Source of the DNA: CAZSWS01 sp964610765
GTDB lineage: Bacteria > Bacteroidota > Bacteroidia > Bacteroidales > Tannerellaceae
Direction: 5' to 3'
DNA: 38,323 nt
NCBI GenBank assembly: GCA_964610765.1
Contig: CAZSWS010000018.1
Span: 1 to 38,323, forward strand
This document shows, piece by piece, positions 16,540 to 24,990 of this stretch. The position numbers and the translations under genes were made by a program. How positions within the stretch are numbered: position 1 is the stretch's first letter; each line of letters begins with the position of its first letter. The notes below the pieces were generated by a model. That model saw only the letters and a list, made by a program, of their open reading frames with translations. It made no database searches and had not been told where the DNA came from.

Positions 16540-17615
16540 TACTTGCTGATTTACATACCATCCATCAAATAACGGTAAATCATACTATTTATACCCGTGA
16601 AGAGGTGTCTAATCCTGATTGGGAAATACCTGTCGGTGAATATTATCCGGAGCTGTTTGGTTTTTTGAAAGAGTGGTGGAGCGATTCGCCAACAATGACT
16701 GTTCAAACCTCAGGATCTACCGGGAGACCTAAGCCAATGGAAGTCGAAAAGCAGCGCATGGTCGAAAGTGCGCGAACGACCTGCCGGTATCTTCGCCTCA
16801 GTCGCGGTGATACAGCCTTGCTTTGTATGTCGTTAGACTATATAGCCGGAAAGATGATGGTTGTGCGAGCATTGGTTTGCGGACTGAATATTATTCCTAC
16901 GACTCCTTGCGGACATCCTTTGAAAGAATGCACAGAGCGTATAGACTTTGTGGCGATGGTTCCTTTGCAAGTGGTCAATTCTTTGTCTGTGCTTGAAGAG
17001 GCCGGATGTTTTGAGCAGATAAAGAAAGTAATTATTGGCGGGAGTTCCATTAGTGAACAGTTAGCGATTGACCTTCAGCAGCTTTCAAATGCAGTGTATT
17101 CATCGTATGGAATGACGGAAACATTGTCACATATTGCCTTGCGACGCATCAATGGAGCTGATGCATCTAAATCCTATTTCCCTTTGTCCCAAGTTGAAGT
17201 TTCTTTGTCTGATGAGGGTACGCTGGTGATTGATGCGCCACACATTTGTCCGGTTCGGCTGACAACCCATGACATGGCTGAAATACATGCAGATGGTAGT
17301 TTTGATATACTCGGACGTAAAGACCATGTAATCAACAGTGGCGGACTGAAGATACAGATAGAAGAGGTAGAGCGAATATTAACTCCGGTGATACGGGGCG
17401 ATTTTGCTGTTACGTCTGCGCCTGATGAAAGGTTTGGCGAAGCACTCGTTTTGGTTGTGACCAATCCGTTCGAAGAGAGTCAAATAGCAAAAGTTCTTCC
17501 CACATATTATTTCCCTAAACAGATTCTTCAAATAGATTCTCTTCCTCGGTTAGAGAACGCTAAATTAGACCGTCTATCTCTTAAACGAATTGCGAAAGAG
17601 AACTATCGGGGCTGA
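16536..17615 (+). CDS. menE: o-Succinylbenzoate-CoA ligase
   Basis: AMP-forming acyl-CoA ligase that activates o-succinylbenzoate for MenB. At 359 residues it is shorter than the roughly 450-490 of many MenE proteins; the missing part is N-terminal. The core motifs are intact: VQTSGSTGRPKPMEVEK (P-loop), SSYGMTETLSHIALRR, ILGRKDHVINSGGLKIQ (hinge region) and RLENAKLDRLSLK with the late catalytic Lys. It is the last gene of the operon, sharing ATGA with menC. No menA, menH or menG is present in this window, so they must lie elsewhere. Confidence 0.9.
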   Translation: MILADLHTIHQITVNHTIYTREEVSNPDWEIPVGEYYPELFGFLKEWWSDSPTMTVQTSGSTGRPKPMEVEKQRMVESARTTCRYLRLSRGDTALLCMSLDYIAGKMMVVRALVCGLNIIPTTPCGHPLKECTERIDFVAMVPLQVVNSLSVLEEAGCFEQIKKVIIGGSSISEQLAIDLQQLSNAVYSSYGMTETLSHIALRRINGADASKSYFPLSQVEVSLSDEGTLVIDAPHICPVRLTTHDMAEIHADGSFDILGRKDHVINSGGLKIQIEEVERILTPVIRGDFAVTSAPDERFGEALVLVVTNPFEESQIAKVLPTYYFPKQILQIDSLPRLENAKLDRLSLKRIAKENYRG

Positions 17616-17664
17616 TGAATGCGTAAAAAAACTTTCCTCTTTGGTGTCAATTACTGAATTAACT

Positions 17665-18438
17665 TTAGTCCTTCTTGTAGAAGCGTACCCAGTCAATATG
17701 CATTTCTACGGGGATATGATCTGCGTTGATTGGACCTACCCATCCTCCTCCAAGCTGCATATCCATCAATAGATAAAATGGGTTGTCAAAGGGGAACTGT
17801 TCTTGTTTCTTATCTACATCAATTCTTGGGTAGGTAAACGTATGTAAGTCGTTGATGTAAAACGACAGACTATCCTCATATATTTCAACCGAGTAGGTGT
17901 TGTAATTGTCCGGATCTATTTTTCCGGTGCTTCCATTTTTGGGATCCGTAATGCCTAAGTCAAACGTATAATGGGTATGTATCGTTTGGTAGGCGATAGA
18001 ATCAAAGTTGAGACGCTCCATGATGTCAATCTCTCCACCGTTCGGCCAATTGCCTTTTTGTGGAAGCATCCAGATAGCCGGCCATGCACCCTGAGCTCCA
18101 AATAATTTAGCTTTAATCTCGACTTTCCCCTCAGAAAAGCCCAGTTTTCCTTTTGTATAGACTCCACCGGTTAAATAAGCGGCTGTATCGTTCGGGAAGT
18201 ACGTGTTTTTAATGCCTCGAAGTATCAGATTGCCATCTCTAATGGCATAGCACGAATCATGGTCAGACATATACTTTTGCCAGGGGGGGGTGCCTCTAGG
18301 TATTTTACTCCAAACTGTACTGTCCAATACCGCACTGTCAAAGTCATCTTCCCATATTAACTCCCATTCCTGTTTGTTTGATTCATTACATGCATAAAAG
18401 CCGAAAAGTAAGCAAAGAAGTAGTCCTATTTGTTTCAT
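17665..18438 (-). CDS. GH16 beta-glucanase lipoprotein
   Basis: Family 16 glycoside hydrolase, probably cleaving a beta-1,3 or mixed-linked glucan (laminarin-type) at the cell envelope. 257 residues: signal peptide with lipobox FYAC (Cys17), then the jelly-roll domain. The catalytic motif E136-I-D138-I-M-E141 is complete (nucleophile Glu136, acid/base Glu141), with GAWPAIWMLP before it and LLMDMQLGGGWVG near the end. The exact glucan specificity cannot be decided from the sequence. An uninterrupted run of eight C residues (18283-18290 on the plus strand as G) encodes part of a Thr-Pro-Pro stretch near residue 51. It is a single gene that ends 49 nt from menE, tail to tail. Confidence 0.9.
   Translation of the reverse strand: MKQIGLLLCLLFGFYACNESNKQEWELIWEDDFDSAVLDSTVWSKIPRGTPPWQKYMSDHDSCYAIRDGNLILRGIKNTYFPNDTAAYLTGGVYTKGKLGFSEGKVEIKAKLFGAQGAWPAIWMLPQKGNWPNGGEIDIMERLNFDSIAYQTIHTHYTFDLGITDPKNGSTGKIDPDNYNTYSVEIYEDSLSFYINDLHTFTYPRIDVDKKQEQFPFDNPFYLLMDMQLGGGWVGPINADHIPVEMHIDWVRFYKKD
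18283..18290. repeat. Eight-base homopolymer inside the GH16 gene
   Basis: Eight consecutive G on the plus strand (C in the coding strand), near codon 50. Loss or gain of one base would truncate the enzyme before its active site. Confidence 0.8.
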
Positions 18439-18472
18439 GGTATAAAGGTTATCTAATGGTCGTTTTGTAGTT

Positions 18473-18480
18473 CAAAGTTA
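18473..18480 (-). promoter_or_regulatory. Possible -7 element of the GH16 gene
   Basis: TAACTTTG on the minus strand, 34 nt upstream of the ATG, matches TAnnTTTG; the -33 box is not clear. Confidence 0.4.
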
Positions 18481-18574
18481 TTACAAAAAACTCAATAAAG
18501 CGCTAAAATGTTAATAAAAGCGTTGTAAAAATGTCTTTTTAAAATGGAAAATGCGTTTGCTTGCAGCTATTTTG

Positions 18575-18582
18575 TATTTTTG
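18575..18582 (+). promoter_or_regulatory. Possible -7 element of tsaB
   Basis: TATTTTTG, 25 nt upstream of the tsaB ATG, matches TAnnTTTG. A TTTG exists upstream but at only 15 nt spacing. Confidence 0.4.
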
Positions 18583-18607
18583 TCGCTAAATAATATCTGG
18601 AACGTTT

Positions 18608-19315
18608 ATGGCATGCATACTTTGTATTGAGACAGCTACTCCTTCTTGTTCGGTAGCTTTGGCGAATAATGGAATACTTATATACGAGAAAAAATCAGCG
18701 GAAGCTCAATCGCATTCGGCGCTGTTAGCTGTGTTTATACAAGAAGCATTGGATGTCTTGAAGGTGCATGACCTCCAGTTAGATGCCGTAGCTGTTAGCT
18801 CCGGTCCGGGTTCCTATACCGGTTTGCGAATAGGTACATCAACGGCTAAAGGACTTTGCTTTGGCCTAGATATTCCTTTGATTGCCATTCCTACACTAGA
18901 GATACTCGCTCAGGGTGCTATCCGTGAGAATCACGGTGAGGCGGCCTATTATTGCCCAATGATTGATGCACGTCGTATGGAGGTCTATGCTGCGGTTTAT
19001 GACGAACAGATGAATGAACTTGCTGAGACGGAAGCCGTAATTATAGACGAAAACTCCTATTCTTCGTTCTTAGAGCAAAGAAAAGTGTACTTCTTAGGAA
19101 ATGGTGCACCTAAAACCACTTCGCTGATTCAATCACCCCGTGCTTATTTTATGGACTATCCCTATCCTATAGCTGCTGAAATGGTGCCTATGGCTGAAAA
19201 ACTCTATGCCGGTGCTTCTTTTGAAGACACGGCCTATTTTGAGCCTTTTTACTTGAAAGAGTTTGTAGCTACGGTAGCTAAAAACAAAGTAATTCCTCCC
19301 CAAAGCGGTAAATAA
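18608..19315 (+). CDS. tsaB: tRNA threonylcarbamoyladenosine synthesis protein TsaB
   Basis: TsaB (YeaZ) is the partner of TsaD in making t6A37 in ANN-decoding tRNAs. The 235-residue sequence shows the N-terminal ASKHA half CIETATPSCSVAL, then QSHSALLAVFIQEAL, the strongly conserved AVSSGPGSYTGLRIGTSTAKGL split over residues 61-82, and PMIDARRMEVYAAVYD. The C-terminal part is variable, as usual. It reads divergently from GH16 with 169 nt between them, and is followed by 190 nt before the nitroreductase gene. Confidence 0.95.
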   Translation: MACILCIETATPSCSVALANNGILIYEKKSAEAQSHSALLAVFIQEALDVLKVHDLQLDAVAVSSGPGSYTGLRIGTSTAKGLCFGLDIPLIAIPTLEILAQGAIRENHGEAAYYCPMIDARRMEVYAAVYDEQMNELAETEAVIIDENSYSSFLEQRKVYFLGNGAPKTTSLIQSPRAYFMDYPYPIAAEMVPMAEKLYAGASFEDTAYFEPFYLKEFVATVAKNKVIPPQSGK

Positions 19316-19505
19316 AACCAAACGAGGTCCTTTTCAAATCCTGAAGTTGTATTTTGCATGAAGCCATAATGCTTAGACAATCTGATGTATGTTGTGAAGT
19401 TTCTAGCCTATAAGTCATAGGTATATATAAGTGCCTAATATGAAGCGTGATAAAACCATAACGAATATTTGTCTATATTTATACGTTCATTAAAAAACCA
19501 ATAAG

Positions 19506-20336
19506 ATGATTACGTTAACAATTAAAGATGATTGTATTCGGTGCGGTCGTTGTGTCGCAGTTTGTCCCGCACGTATTTTGACACAAGCAGCTAAGAAAGA
19601 ACCTATACATGTGGTGAACTTAGCCGGCTGTATCGAATGTGGGCAATGCGTAGCCATCTGTCCGACTCACTCGGTGATTCATTCTTTGTATCCGGACAGT
19701 AAAGTGCATGTCATTGATAAAACACGCATTCCTACGCCCGAATCCATGCTGGAGATTATGCGTCGTCGTCGTTCTAATCGCTCCTTTACTGAGCAGCCTG
19801 TGCCTATCGAGTATTTAGAAAAGATACTTGAAGCGGCCCAATTAGCACCCACTGCACGCAATGCCCAGCCGTTAGAATATACGCTTGTAACGAATGCTCA
19901 GATACTACAAGCTGTACATGAAGCAACTATCCATGTTTGTGGCATTATTTACGAAAAACTAAAAGACTCAACGGATAAGAACGAGCGATCTCGAGCCCTT
20001 TACTGTCTGACGCTGATGAAAAAATATAAAAGTGGTTATGAGGTAATTTTAAGAGGAGCAAAAGCATTAATCATCATTCACTCGAAAGATGCCGGCGTGG
20101 TTGCCGATGCTAATTTGGCTTATCAAAATGCTTCGTTAATGGCTGAAGCATTGGGCGTAGCGCATTTCTACACAGGCTATGTGCGTTTGTTTGCGGCTTC
20201 AGACGTTGAACGAGCTATCTGCAAAAGCTTGCAAATCGAAGGAACCATCCTTGCCGGTATGGCTTTAGGTATGCCTAGGTTTACATTTAGTAAGTATGTC
20301 GATAGAAATGAGCCGATTGTACATCGGTTACTGTAA
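19506..20336 (+). CDS. Nitroreductase with N-terminal 2x[4Fe-4S] ferredoxin domain
   Basis: 276 residues combining a bacterial ferredoxin and a flavin-dependent nitroreductase. Two classical cluster motifs are present: C10, C13, C16, C20-Pro and C42, C45, C48, C52-Pro. The nitroreductase domain starts near residue 80 with MRRRRSNRSFTEQPVP and LEAAQLAPTARNAQPLEY (FMN-binding), and ends with GTILAGMALGMPRFTFSKY. Such proteins are thought to reduce quinones, nitro compounds or similar acceptors with electrons from the ferredoxin clusters; the natural substrate is not known. The likely ATG is the first in frame; no clear promoter match is seen in the 190 nt upstream. Confidence 0.88.
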   Translation: MITLTIKDDCIRCGRCVAVCPARILTQAAKKEPIHVVNLAGCIECGQCVAICPTHSVIHSLYPDSKVHVIDKTRIPTPESMLEIMRRRRSNRSFTEQPVPIEYLEKILEAAQLAPTARNAQPLEYTLVTNAQILQAVHEATIHVCGIIYEKLKDSTDKNERSRALYCLTLMKKYKSGYEVILRGAKALIIIHSKDAGVVADANLAYQNASLMAEALGVAHFYTGYVRLFAASDVERAICKSLQIEGTILAGMALGMPRFTFSKYVDRNEPIVHRLL

Positions 20337-20412
20337 GCCGTTTTTCGATTTTCTATTCTACGTTTTTGATACAGGGCTTGCCTCTTTTAACTATTTATCT
20401 ATGGGTGGTTTT

Positions 20413-20445
20413 TATGATGTATTCATGCTGTAGGTATGATGTATT
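20413..20445. repeat. Direct repeat TATGATGTATT, two copies
   Basis: Identical 11-mers at 20413-20423 and 20435-20445, start to start 22 bp. They lie in the same intergenic region as copy 2 of the 96-bp element but differ from it in sequence. Confidence 0.5.
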
Positions 20446-20693
20446 GGTGGAAAATTTATCCTTCCCAATATTACGCACCCCTAAGGAGTATATAGCAGTC
20501 CTTACATTCCCTAGCCGTCATCTCGGACACTGATTTGCAAGACAATCATCAATGATAGATAATATGTCTGCTGGATTCGTACTGGTTAGGGATAAAGCGG
20601 CGATTCATAGGCTGACTGTCTATTCGAATGATAAAAAGAGTAGGGCAGTTTGGATACAAGCATAGTGCCTTTTCGTACAAAGACTAGGAAGAA

Positions 20694-20789
20694 CTAACCT
20701 TCTAACCCGGGTTAAAAGCTCTTTCAACGAAGGTTAAAAGAGCTTTTGACGCTCGTTGAAAGAGCTTTCAACACCTGTTAAAAGATTAG
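20694..20789 (-). repeat. 96-bp palindromic element, copy 2 (inverted)
   Basis: Four 22-bp units (20700-20721, 20722-20743, 20744-20765, 20766-20787) with ends CTAACC and GATTAG, which are near-inverted copies of each other. A perfect 16-bp inverted repeat joins 20715-20730 to 20753-20768, and the loop between them can form an inner stem. The end sequences and the flanking TCCCTACCGAAT (20793-20804) show that this copy is inverted relative to copies 1 and 3. It lies between two convergent genes. Confidence 0.85.
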
Positions 20790-20902
20790 TTTTCCCTACC
20801 GAATGGATTAATTCCCTAGTAACTAGTTGAATATGCATAGTGCCTAATTGCTGTGTGTACTATGCTTAATGTATATGTTTTTAGGTTTGTTGTTTTAAAA
20901 AA

Positions 20903-20938
20903 AAATATCCCCCAACCAAATTAGGCAGGGGGATATTT
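20903..20938 (-). terminator. Rho-independent terminator of the yjdM-like gene
   Basis: AAATATCCCCC (20903-20913) pairs perfectly with GGGGGATATTT (20928-20938) around a 14-nt loop, and on the minus strand is followed by a run of U (A-run at 20897-20902 on the plus strand). It starts 18 nt after the stop codon. Confidence 0.88.
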
Positions 20939-20956
20939 GTACTTCTGATTTTTTAC

Positions 20957-21292
20957 TTATTGCTTTTTCAGGAAGCAGGTTTTTAGGACAATGTTACTTC
21001 CGTCTATACGGCAATCAACCTCTTCCGGATTATCCGTTAGCCGGATACTTCTCACTTTCGTACCACGTTTAATAACCATCGAAGACCCTTTTACCTTCAG
21101 GTCTTTGATAACCGTTACTTCGTCGCCATCATTTAGTTCAGTCCCGTTGCTGTCACGTACCGTTGTGTCTTCCGACGTTTCTTCTTCAGTTGTGTTTGTA
21201 AACTCAAACCCACAGTCAGGGCAATGAAAACTCGTTCCATCAAAATACGTGTTGTCCATACCACATTGCGGACAGTTAGGTGGCGTATGCAT
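20957..21292 (-). CDS. YjdM/PhnA-like zinc ribbon protein
   Basis: 111 residues. The N-terminal zinc ribbon has C7-x2-C10 and C24-x2-C27; the C-terminal part has the YjdM domain (VRDSNGTELNDGDEVTVIKDLKVKG, given here as residues about 45-69, then VIKRGTKVRSIRL and NIVLKTCFLKKQ). The family was first named for an alkylphosphonate operon but is not a phosphonoacetate hydrolase, and its role is unknown. A longer frame starts at 21358, but a strong promoter lies inside that extension, so the ATG at 21290-21292 is the real start. The gene is monocistronic, with its own terminator. Confidence 0.88.
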   Translation of the reverse strand: MHTPPNCPQCGMDNTYFDGTSFHCPDCGFEFTNTTEEETSEDTTVRDSNGTELNDGDEVTVIKDLKVKGSSMVIKRGTKVRSIRLTDNPEEVDCRIDGSNIVLKTCFLKKQ

Positions 21293-21317
21293 TTTATTAT
21301 GTATTGATTGTTTTCCG

Positions 21318-21350
21318 CAAAGATAGCCATAATTCACACCGGATGCAAAA
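21318..21350 (-). promoter_or_regulatory. Promoter of the yjdM-like gene
   Basis: On the minus strand, TTTTG (21346-21350) is followed after 20 nt by TATCTTTG (21318-21325). Transcription would start near 21311, about 19 nt before the chosen ATG, which rules out the longer reading frame. Confidence 0.75.
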
Positions 21351-21418
21351 CCACCCATAAAGGGTTGTCTGTTATTGATTTAGGAGAGGGCTTTTGGGAG
21401 TAATGTTCATGGGTAAGA

Positions 21419-22693
21419 TTATGTTTTCCGTTTGAGGATGCGGTGACCAATGCGGCAGTATAGACATTTCTTGCGGTCGCAATATTCCTTGCGGAGTTGA
21501 ATAAGTGCTTGGCTTTCTCCGGCGTTGGTAGCTGAGAGCCCTGCATGAGCAAAGGTAGATACAATGGCATTCTTCTCCGGTGGTAAGGCTTCCAACAGAC
21601 GCAGTGCTTTTTCGTTATATTCAGGTCGGCTACGTTGGATGGAATAGGCGAAGAGGATAGGAACGGCAGTGTTAATCAGTATAATCTCAATGGATTTACT
21701 GCTGAGTGGCTTGTCAGCTTCAGCAGCGCTATTTCTGAAGTGGAAATGTGTTTTCCAATAGGCTGATGGGGCTGCAGTGAATAATTGTTTCAGCTCTGTG
21801 ATAGAATCTGCTTCTAATAAGCGGGAGAACAAAAACTCATCGTGCATAGATAGGGCAGCTAGTTGAGCAATTTTTAGATGAGGGAAGTTGCCGGGCCGGG
21901 TGCGAAGTCTTTTAAAGGCAGATGCCGGATAGGTATGTTCGAGTGTATACTTCTTTTGAAGAAAGAGGTATTCCTGTTGCAACCGCTTATAATAGTCGTC
22001 GGTGATGTCTGTTTCGTCCAGAAATCCGGCTTGCCCGAAAAACAAGGCTTCAGTTTGAACAACGTTATCCCGATGCTTGCGAATAATGGCTAAGGGGAGG
22101 CTGCGCGCTAACTGTTCGAAGGGTTCGCTGTTGATGCCAAAACCGAAATTGCGTGCTAAAGTGATGTAAAAAGCCGTATTCCAATCTTGTTGCGCTTCAT
22201 CCAAGATGTGAAATATGCGTTGAGTTTTTGTATGCAGCCGCTCGGTCAGTAGTGCATCCATCCAGGCCGACAGATGAATATGTTCAATCTGGTTTAAGCT
22301 GGAAAGGCACGGATAGGTTTGTTCTCTGGATAAGAGCCAGGTAGCATTCTTTTGGATGCGTTCCGGAAATTGCATAATGGCTTGTGGCAATAGTTCGCCG
22401 TTAGATCGACAGATGAGTTGGTCACTCTCTTGCACAACGTGCAAGATGACGGAGTCGTATGCCGGGTCTTCATCGTGTTTATGCCTGTACCAATCAGATG
22501 CTTTGGTGTGAATTTCTATACACCCTGCCCATACAGTACCGGAGATGCGAATCTTTGCATTGAAAAAATCAGGTCCACTATTCATATTGTGAATTCCGGG
22601 ATCAATTACATGGATAGGGATTCCTTCTGTCGTCGTTAAATTAGATGTTGGATATAATTTATATTTCCAAACATAATGTAATATTTCTTCCAT
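21419..22693 (-). CDS. DUF2851 family protein
   Basis: 424 residues, no signal peptide, so probably cytosolic. The N-terminal half carries the family's hallmark NSGPDFFNAKIRISGTVWAG, then EIHTKASDWYRHKHD and DSVILHVV, strands that suggest a nuclease-like or metal-binding fold, but the function is not known. The C-terminal end contains four cysteines (CDRKKCLYCRIGHRIL), likely a small metal-binding site, as in other members. Widespread in Bacteroidota. It reads divergently from dapB. Confidence 0.85.
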   Translation of the reverse strand: MEEILHYVWKYKLYPTSNLTTTEGIPIHVIDPGIHNMNSGPDFFNAKIRISGTVWAGCIEIHTKASDWYRHKHDEDPAYDSVILHVVQESDQLICRSNGELLPQAIMQFPERIQKNATWLLSREQTYPCLSSLNQIEHIHLSAWMDALLTERLHTKTQRIFHILDEAQQDWNTAFYITLARNFGFGINSEPFEQLARSLPLAIIRKHRDNVVQTEALFFGQAGFLDETDITDDYYKRLQQEYLFLQKKYTLEHTYPASAFKRLRTRPGNFPHLKIAQLAALSMHDEFLFSRLLEADSITELKQLFTAAPSAYWKTHFHFRNSAAEADKPLSSKSIEIILINTAVPILFAYSIQRSRPEYNEKALRLLEALPPEKNAIVSTFAHAGLSATNAGESQALIQLRKEYCDRKKCLYCRIGHRILKRKT

Positions 22694-22720
22694 CTATATG
22701 TATTATAGATTAATCCTTCT

Positions 22721-22728
22721 CAAATCTA
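22721..22728 (-). promoter_or_regulatory. Possible -7 element of the DUF2851 gene
   Basis: TAGATTTG on the minus strand, 27 nt before the ATG, matches TAnnTTTG; no clear -33 box. Confidence 0.4.
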
Positions 22729-22740
22729 ATTGAAAATCTT

Positions 22741-22748
22741 TATATTTG
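22741..22748 (+). promoter_or_regulatory. Possible -7 element of the dapB operon
   Basis: TATATTTG matches TAnnTTTG; it would give a leader of about 107 nt before dapB. No clear -33 box. It is 12 bp from the opposing -7 element at 22721, so the two promoters would be back to back. Confidence 0.35.
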
Positions 22749-22861
22749 TCCATATTTTAAAGAATAAATTTCTATAAAAACAGTTGACTTAGGTGAGGCT
22801 TTTATGCATTGTCACCAAAGAATCTGTTATTTCTGCTCTCTAACTGGAAAAACAAGAAAAG

Positions 22862-23587
22862 ATGAAGATCGCATTAATAGGTTACGGTAAAATGGGTAAG
22901 ACCATTGAACAGATAGCACTGAAACGTGGACACACGATTGTTGCAAGGATTGATGTACATAATAAGGACGTATTCGAGTCGGAAGCATTTGCTTCGGCCG
23001 ATGTGGCTATTGAGTTTACTACTCCCGAGACGGCATTCGACAATTATCTGAGATGCTTTAAGGCGGATGTGCCGGTTGTTTCAGGTACTACCGGCTGGTT
23101 GATGAAAATGAATGAGGTAAAAGAAATCTGTAGCAAATACGGAAAGACGTTCTTTTATGCCTCAAACTTCAGTATTGGTGTGAATATTTTCTTTGCGGTC
23201 AATAAATACCTGGCAAAGCTGATGAATACGCTGGAAGATTATAAAGTAGACATTACTGAAACCCATCATATTCATAAACTGGATGCGCCGAGTGGAACAG
23301 CTATTACACTGGCAGAAGGTGTTATTGACGAGATAGATCGCTTAAAAAGCTGGTCGATGATTGACAAACAAACCAAAGAAGATCAGTTGCCCATTACTTC
23401 GATACGAGAAGGTGAAGTGCCCGGGATACATACAGTTCGGTATGATTCGCCCGTAGATGAAATTGTGATTAAGCACGATGCAAAAAGCAGAGAAGGTTTT
23501 GCTTTAGGAGCGGTGATTGCAGCGGAGTTTGCTGCCGGGAAAAAAGGCTTTTTAGGGATGAAAGATTTATTGAAATTGGAAATATAA
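22862..23587 (+). CDS. dapB: 4-Hydroxy-tetrahydrodipicolinate reductase
   Basis: Reduces the dihydrodipicolinate precursor with NAD(P)H in lysine and meso-diaminopimelate synthesis, so it feeds both protein and peptidoglycan. 241 residues with the Rossmann loop GYGKMGK (7-13), VSGTTGW, the catalytic region ETHHIHKLDAPSGTA with the conserved Lys, and the C-terminal FALGAVIAAEFAAGKKGF. It is slightly shorter than proteobacterial DapB, as usual for Bacteroidota. It is the first gene of a block with two signal peptidases, with lepB 12 nt downstream. Confidence 0.96.
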   Translation: MKIALIGYGKMGKTIEQIALKRGHTIVARIDVHNKDVFESEAFASADVAIEFTTPETAFDNYLRCFKADVPVVSGTTGWLMKMNEVKEICSKYGKTFFYASNFSIGVNIFFAVNKYLAKLMNTLEDYKVDITETHHIHKLDAPSGTAITLAEGVIDEIDRLKSWSMIDKQTKEDQLPITSIREGEVPGIHTVRYDSPVDEIVIKHDAKSREGFALGAVIAAEFAAGKKGFLGMKDLLKLEI

Positions 23588-23599
23588 TATAGGTTCAAG

Positions 23600-24988
23600 A
23601 TGAAGAAATTTGAAATAGGTAAAAGACAGTGGATCTTATTTTCAATTTGGGCAGTTCTGTACATACTGTTTTGTCTGTGGATGCAAAATGGCTGGCTACT
23701 GTTTGGCTTGCTTTTCTTTGTAGATGTTTATCTGACGAAGTTTATTCCATGGGGAGCTTGGAAAAACGTAAAGAATCCGAAACTGCGTAGTCTTTTAGGA
23801 TGGGTTGATGATATTGTTTTTGCCTTGGTGGCTGTCTATTTTATTAATCTGTTTGTATTTCAAAACTACCAAATACCTACTTCATCGTTAGAAAAGACGC
23901 TTTTAGTGGGTGATTATCTTTTTGTGAGCAAATTGAGCTATGGACCGCGCGTGCCTAATACTCCCTTGTCTTTCCCTCTTGTGCAAAATACGTTTCCAAT
24001 CTTAAATACTAAATCGTATTTAGACTGGCCGCAGTGGGATTATAAGCGTGTGAAAGGGACGGGAGAGGTAAAACGAAATGAAATAGTTGTGTTTAATTTT
24101 CCGGCAGGTGATACCATAGCATTAAAAGTGCAAAATCCGGACTATTATTCATTGATTGATATGTATGGTCGGGAGCGCATTTTGCTTGATAAAGCAACGT
24201 ATGGAGACATCTTGTATCGTCCGGTTGATAAGCGAGAGAATTATGTAAAACGCTGTGTGGGTATGCCTGGCGACTCGTTGCAGTTGGTCGACAACCAATT
24301 GTATATTAATGGCGAGTTGCAGAAAAACCCGGAGCATATGCAGCTTAATTATTACGTAGAGACTTCTTCTATGTTGTCTGAAGACCAGTTTCGTTTGTTA
24401 GGAGTTAGTAAAGAAGACCGAGAAATAGAAATGAATGCGGATGTCCTATCTTATGTAGGCTTTACGCCCAACGAGTCCGGACAGTTTAACAATGTGTACC
24501 TGATGCCTTTGACACAAAAATCGGTTGAAATTGCTAAAAAAATATCTGTCGTTAAGAATGTACGCGTTCAACCGGATATTTATCGCCCGTCTTATTATCC
24601 TTTAGGTTCTCAAACCGGATGGAATCGAGATAATTATGGACCAATTTGGATACCTAAAAAAGGAGCAACTATTGAGCTGAATGAATGGAATTTGGCTCTT
24701 TATAATAGATGTATCCGGAACTATGAAGGAAATACACTAGAAGTAAAAGATGGTCAAGTATATATCAATGGCAAACCGGAGACGACCTTTACTTTTAAAT
24801 ATGATTATTACTGGATGATGGGTGACAATCGTCATAAAAGTGCTGATAGTAGAAGTTGGGGATTTGTTCCGGAAGATCATGTGATAGGTAAGCCTCTATT
24901 GATATGGCTATCACTAGATAAAGACCGTGACTGGTTTGACGGACGTATTCGTTGGAACCGGATGTTCAGAAAGGCTTCAGCAGATTAA
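23600..24988 (+). CDS. lepB: Signal peptidase I
   Basis: Membrane serine protease that removes signal peptides from exported proteins. 462 residues, with two N-terminal hydrophobic stretches (about 11-48) and another at about 70-88 leading into the catalytic domain. The nucleophile is Ser96 in IPTSSLEKTL, where the usual Met after Ser is Leu; the general base is Lys217 in YVKRCVGMPGD. The C-terminal box is MMGDNRHKSADSRSWGFVPEDHVIG. A large insert between the two catalytic motifs is typical of Bacteroidota LepB. It is the active paralogue, followed directly by a second LepB-like gene. Confidence 0.95.
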   Translation: MKKFEIGKRQWILFSIWAVLYILFCLWMQNGWLLFGLLFFVDVYLTKFIPWGAWKNVKNPKLRSLLGWVDDIVFALVAVYFINLFVFQNYQIPTSSLEKTLLVGDYLFVSKLSYGPRVPNTPLSFPLVQNTFPILNTKSYLDWPQWDYKRVKGTGEVKRNEIVVFNFPAGDTIALKVQNPDYYSLIDMYGRERILLDKATYGDILYRPVDKRENYVKRCVGMPGDSLQLVDNQLYINGELQKNPEHMQLNYYVETSSMLSEDQFRLLGVSKEDREIEMNADVLSYVGFTPNESGQFNNVYLMPLTQKSVEIAKKISVVKNVRVQPDIYRPSYYPLGSQTGWNRDNYGPIWIPKKGATIELNEWNLALYNRCIRNYEGNTLEVKDGQVYINGKPETTFTFKYDYYWMMGDNRHKSADSRSWGFVPEDHVIGKPLLIWLSLDKDRDWFDGRIRWNRMFRKASAD

Positions 24989-24990
24989 AA

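Larger units (their letters stand above)
20337..20956. other. Intergenic region, 620 bp, no gene
   Basis: Lies between the convergent nitroreductase and yjdM-like genes. It contains an 11-bp direct repeat TATGATGTATT (20413-20423 and 20435-20445), the second copy of the 96-bp element (20694-20789) flanked by GCATAGTGCCT at 20660-20670 and 20835-20845, and the terminator of the yjdM-like gene (20903-20938). No open frame with coding character is seen. Confidence 0.7.

Noticed and set aside
19316..19505. Promoter of the nitroreductase gene (AATATTTG near 19465)
   Set aside because: One mismatch in the -7 box and no -33 box at proper distance.
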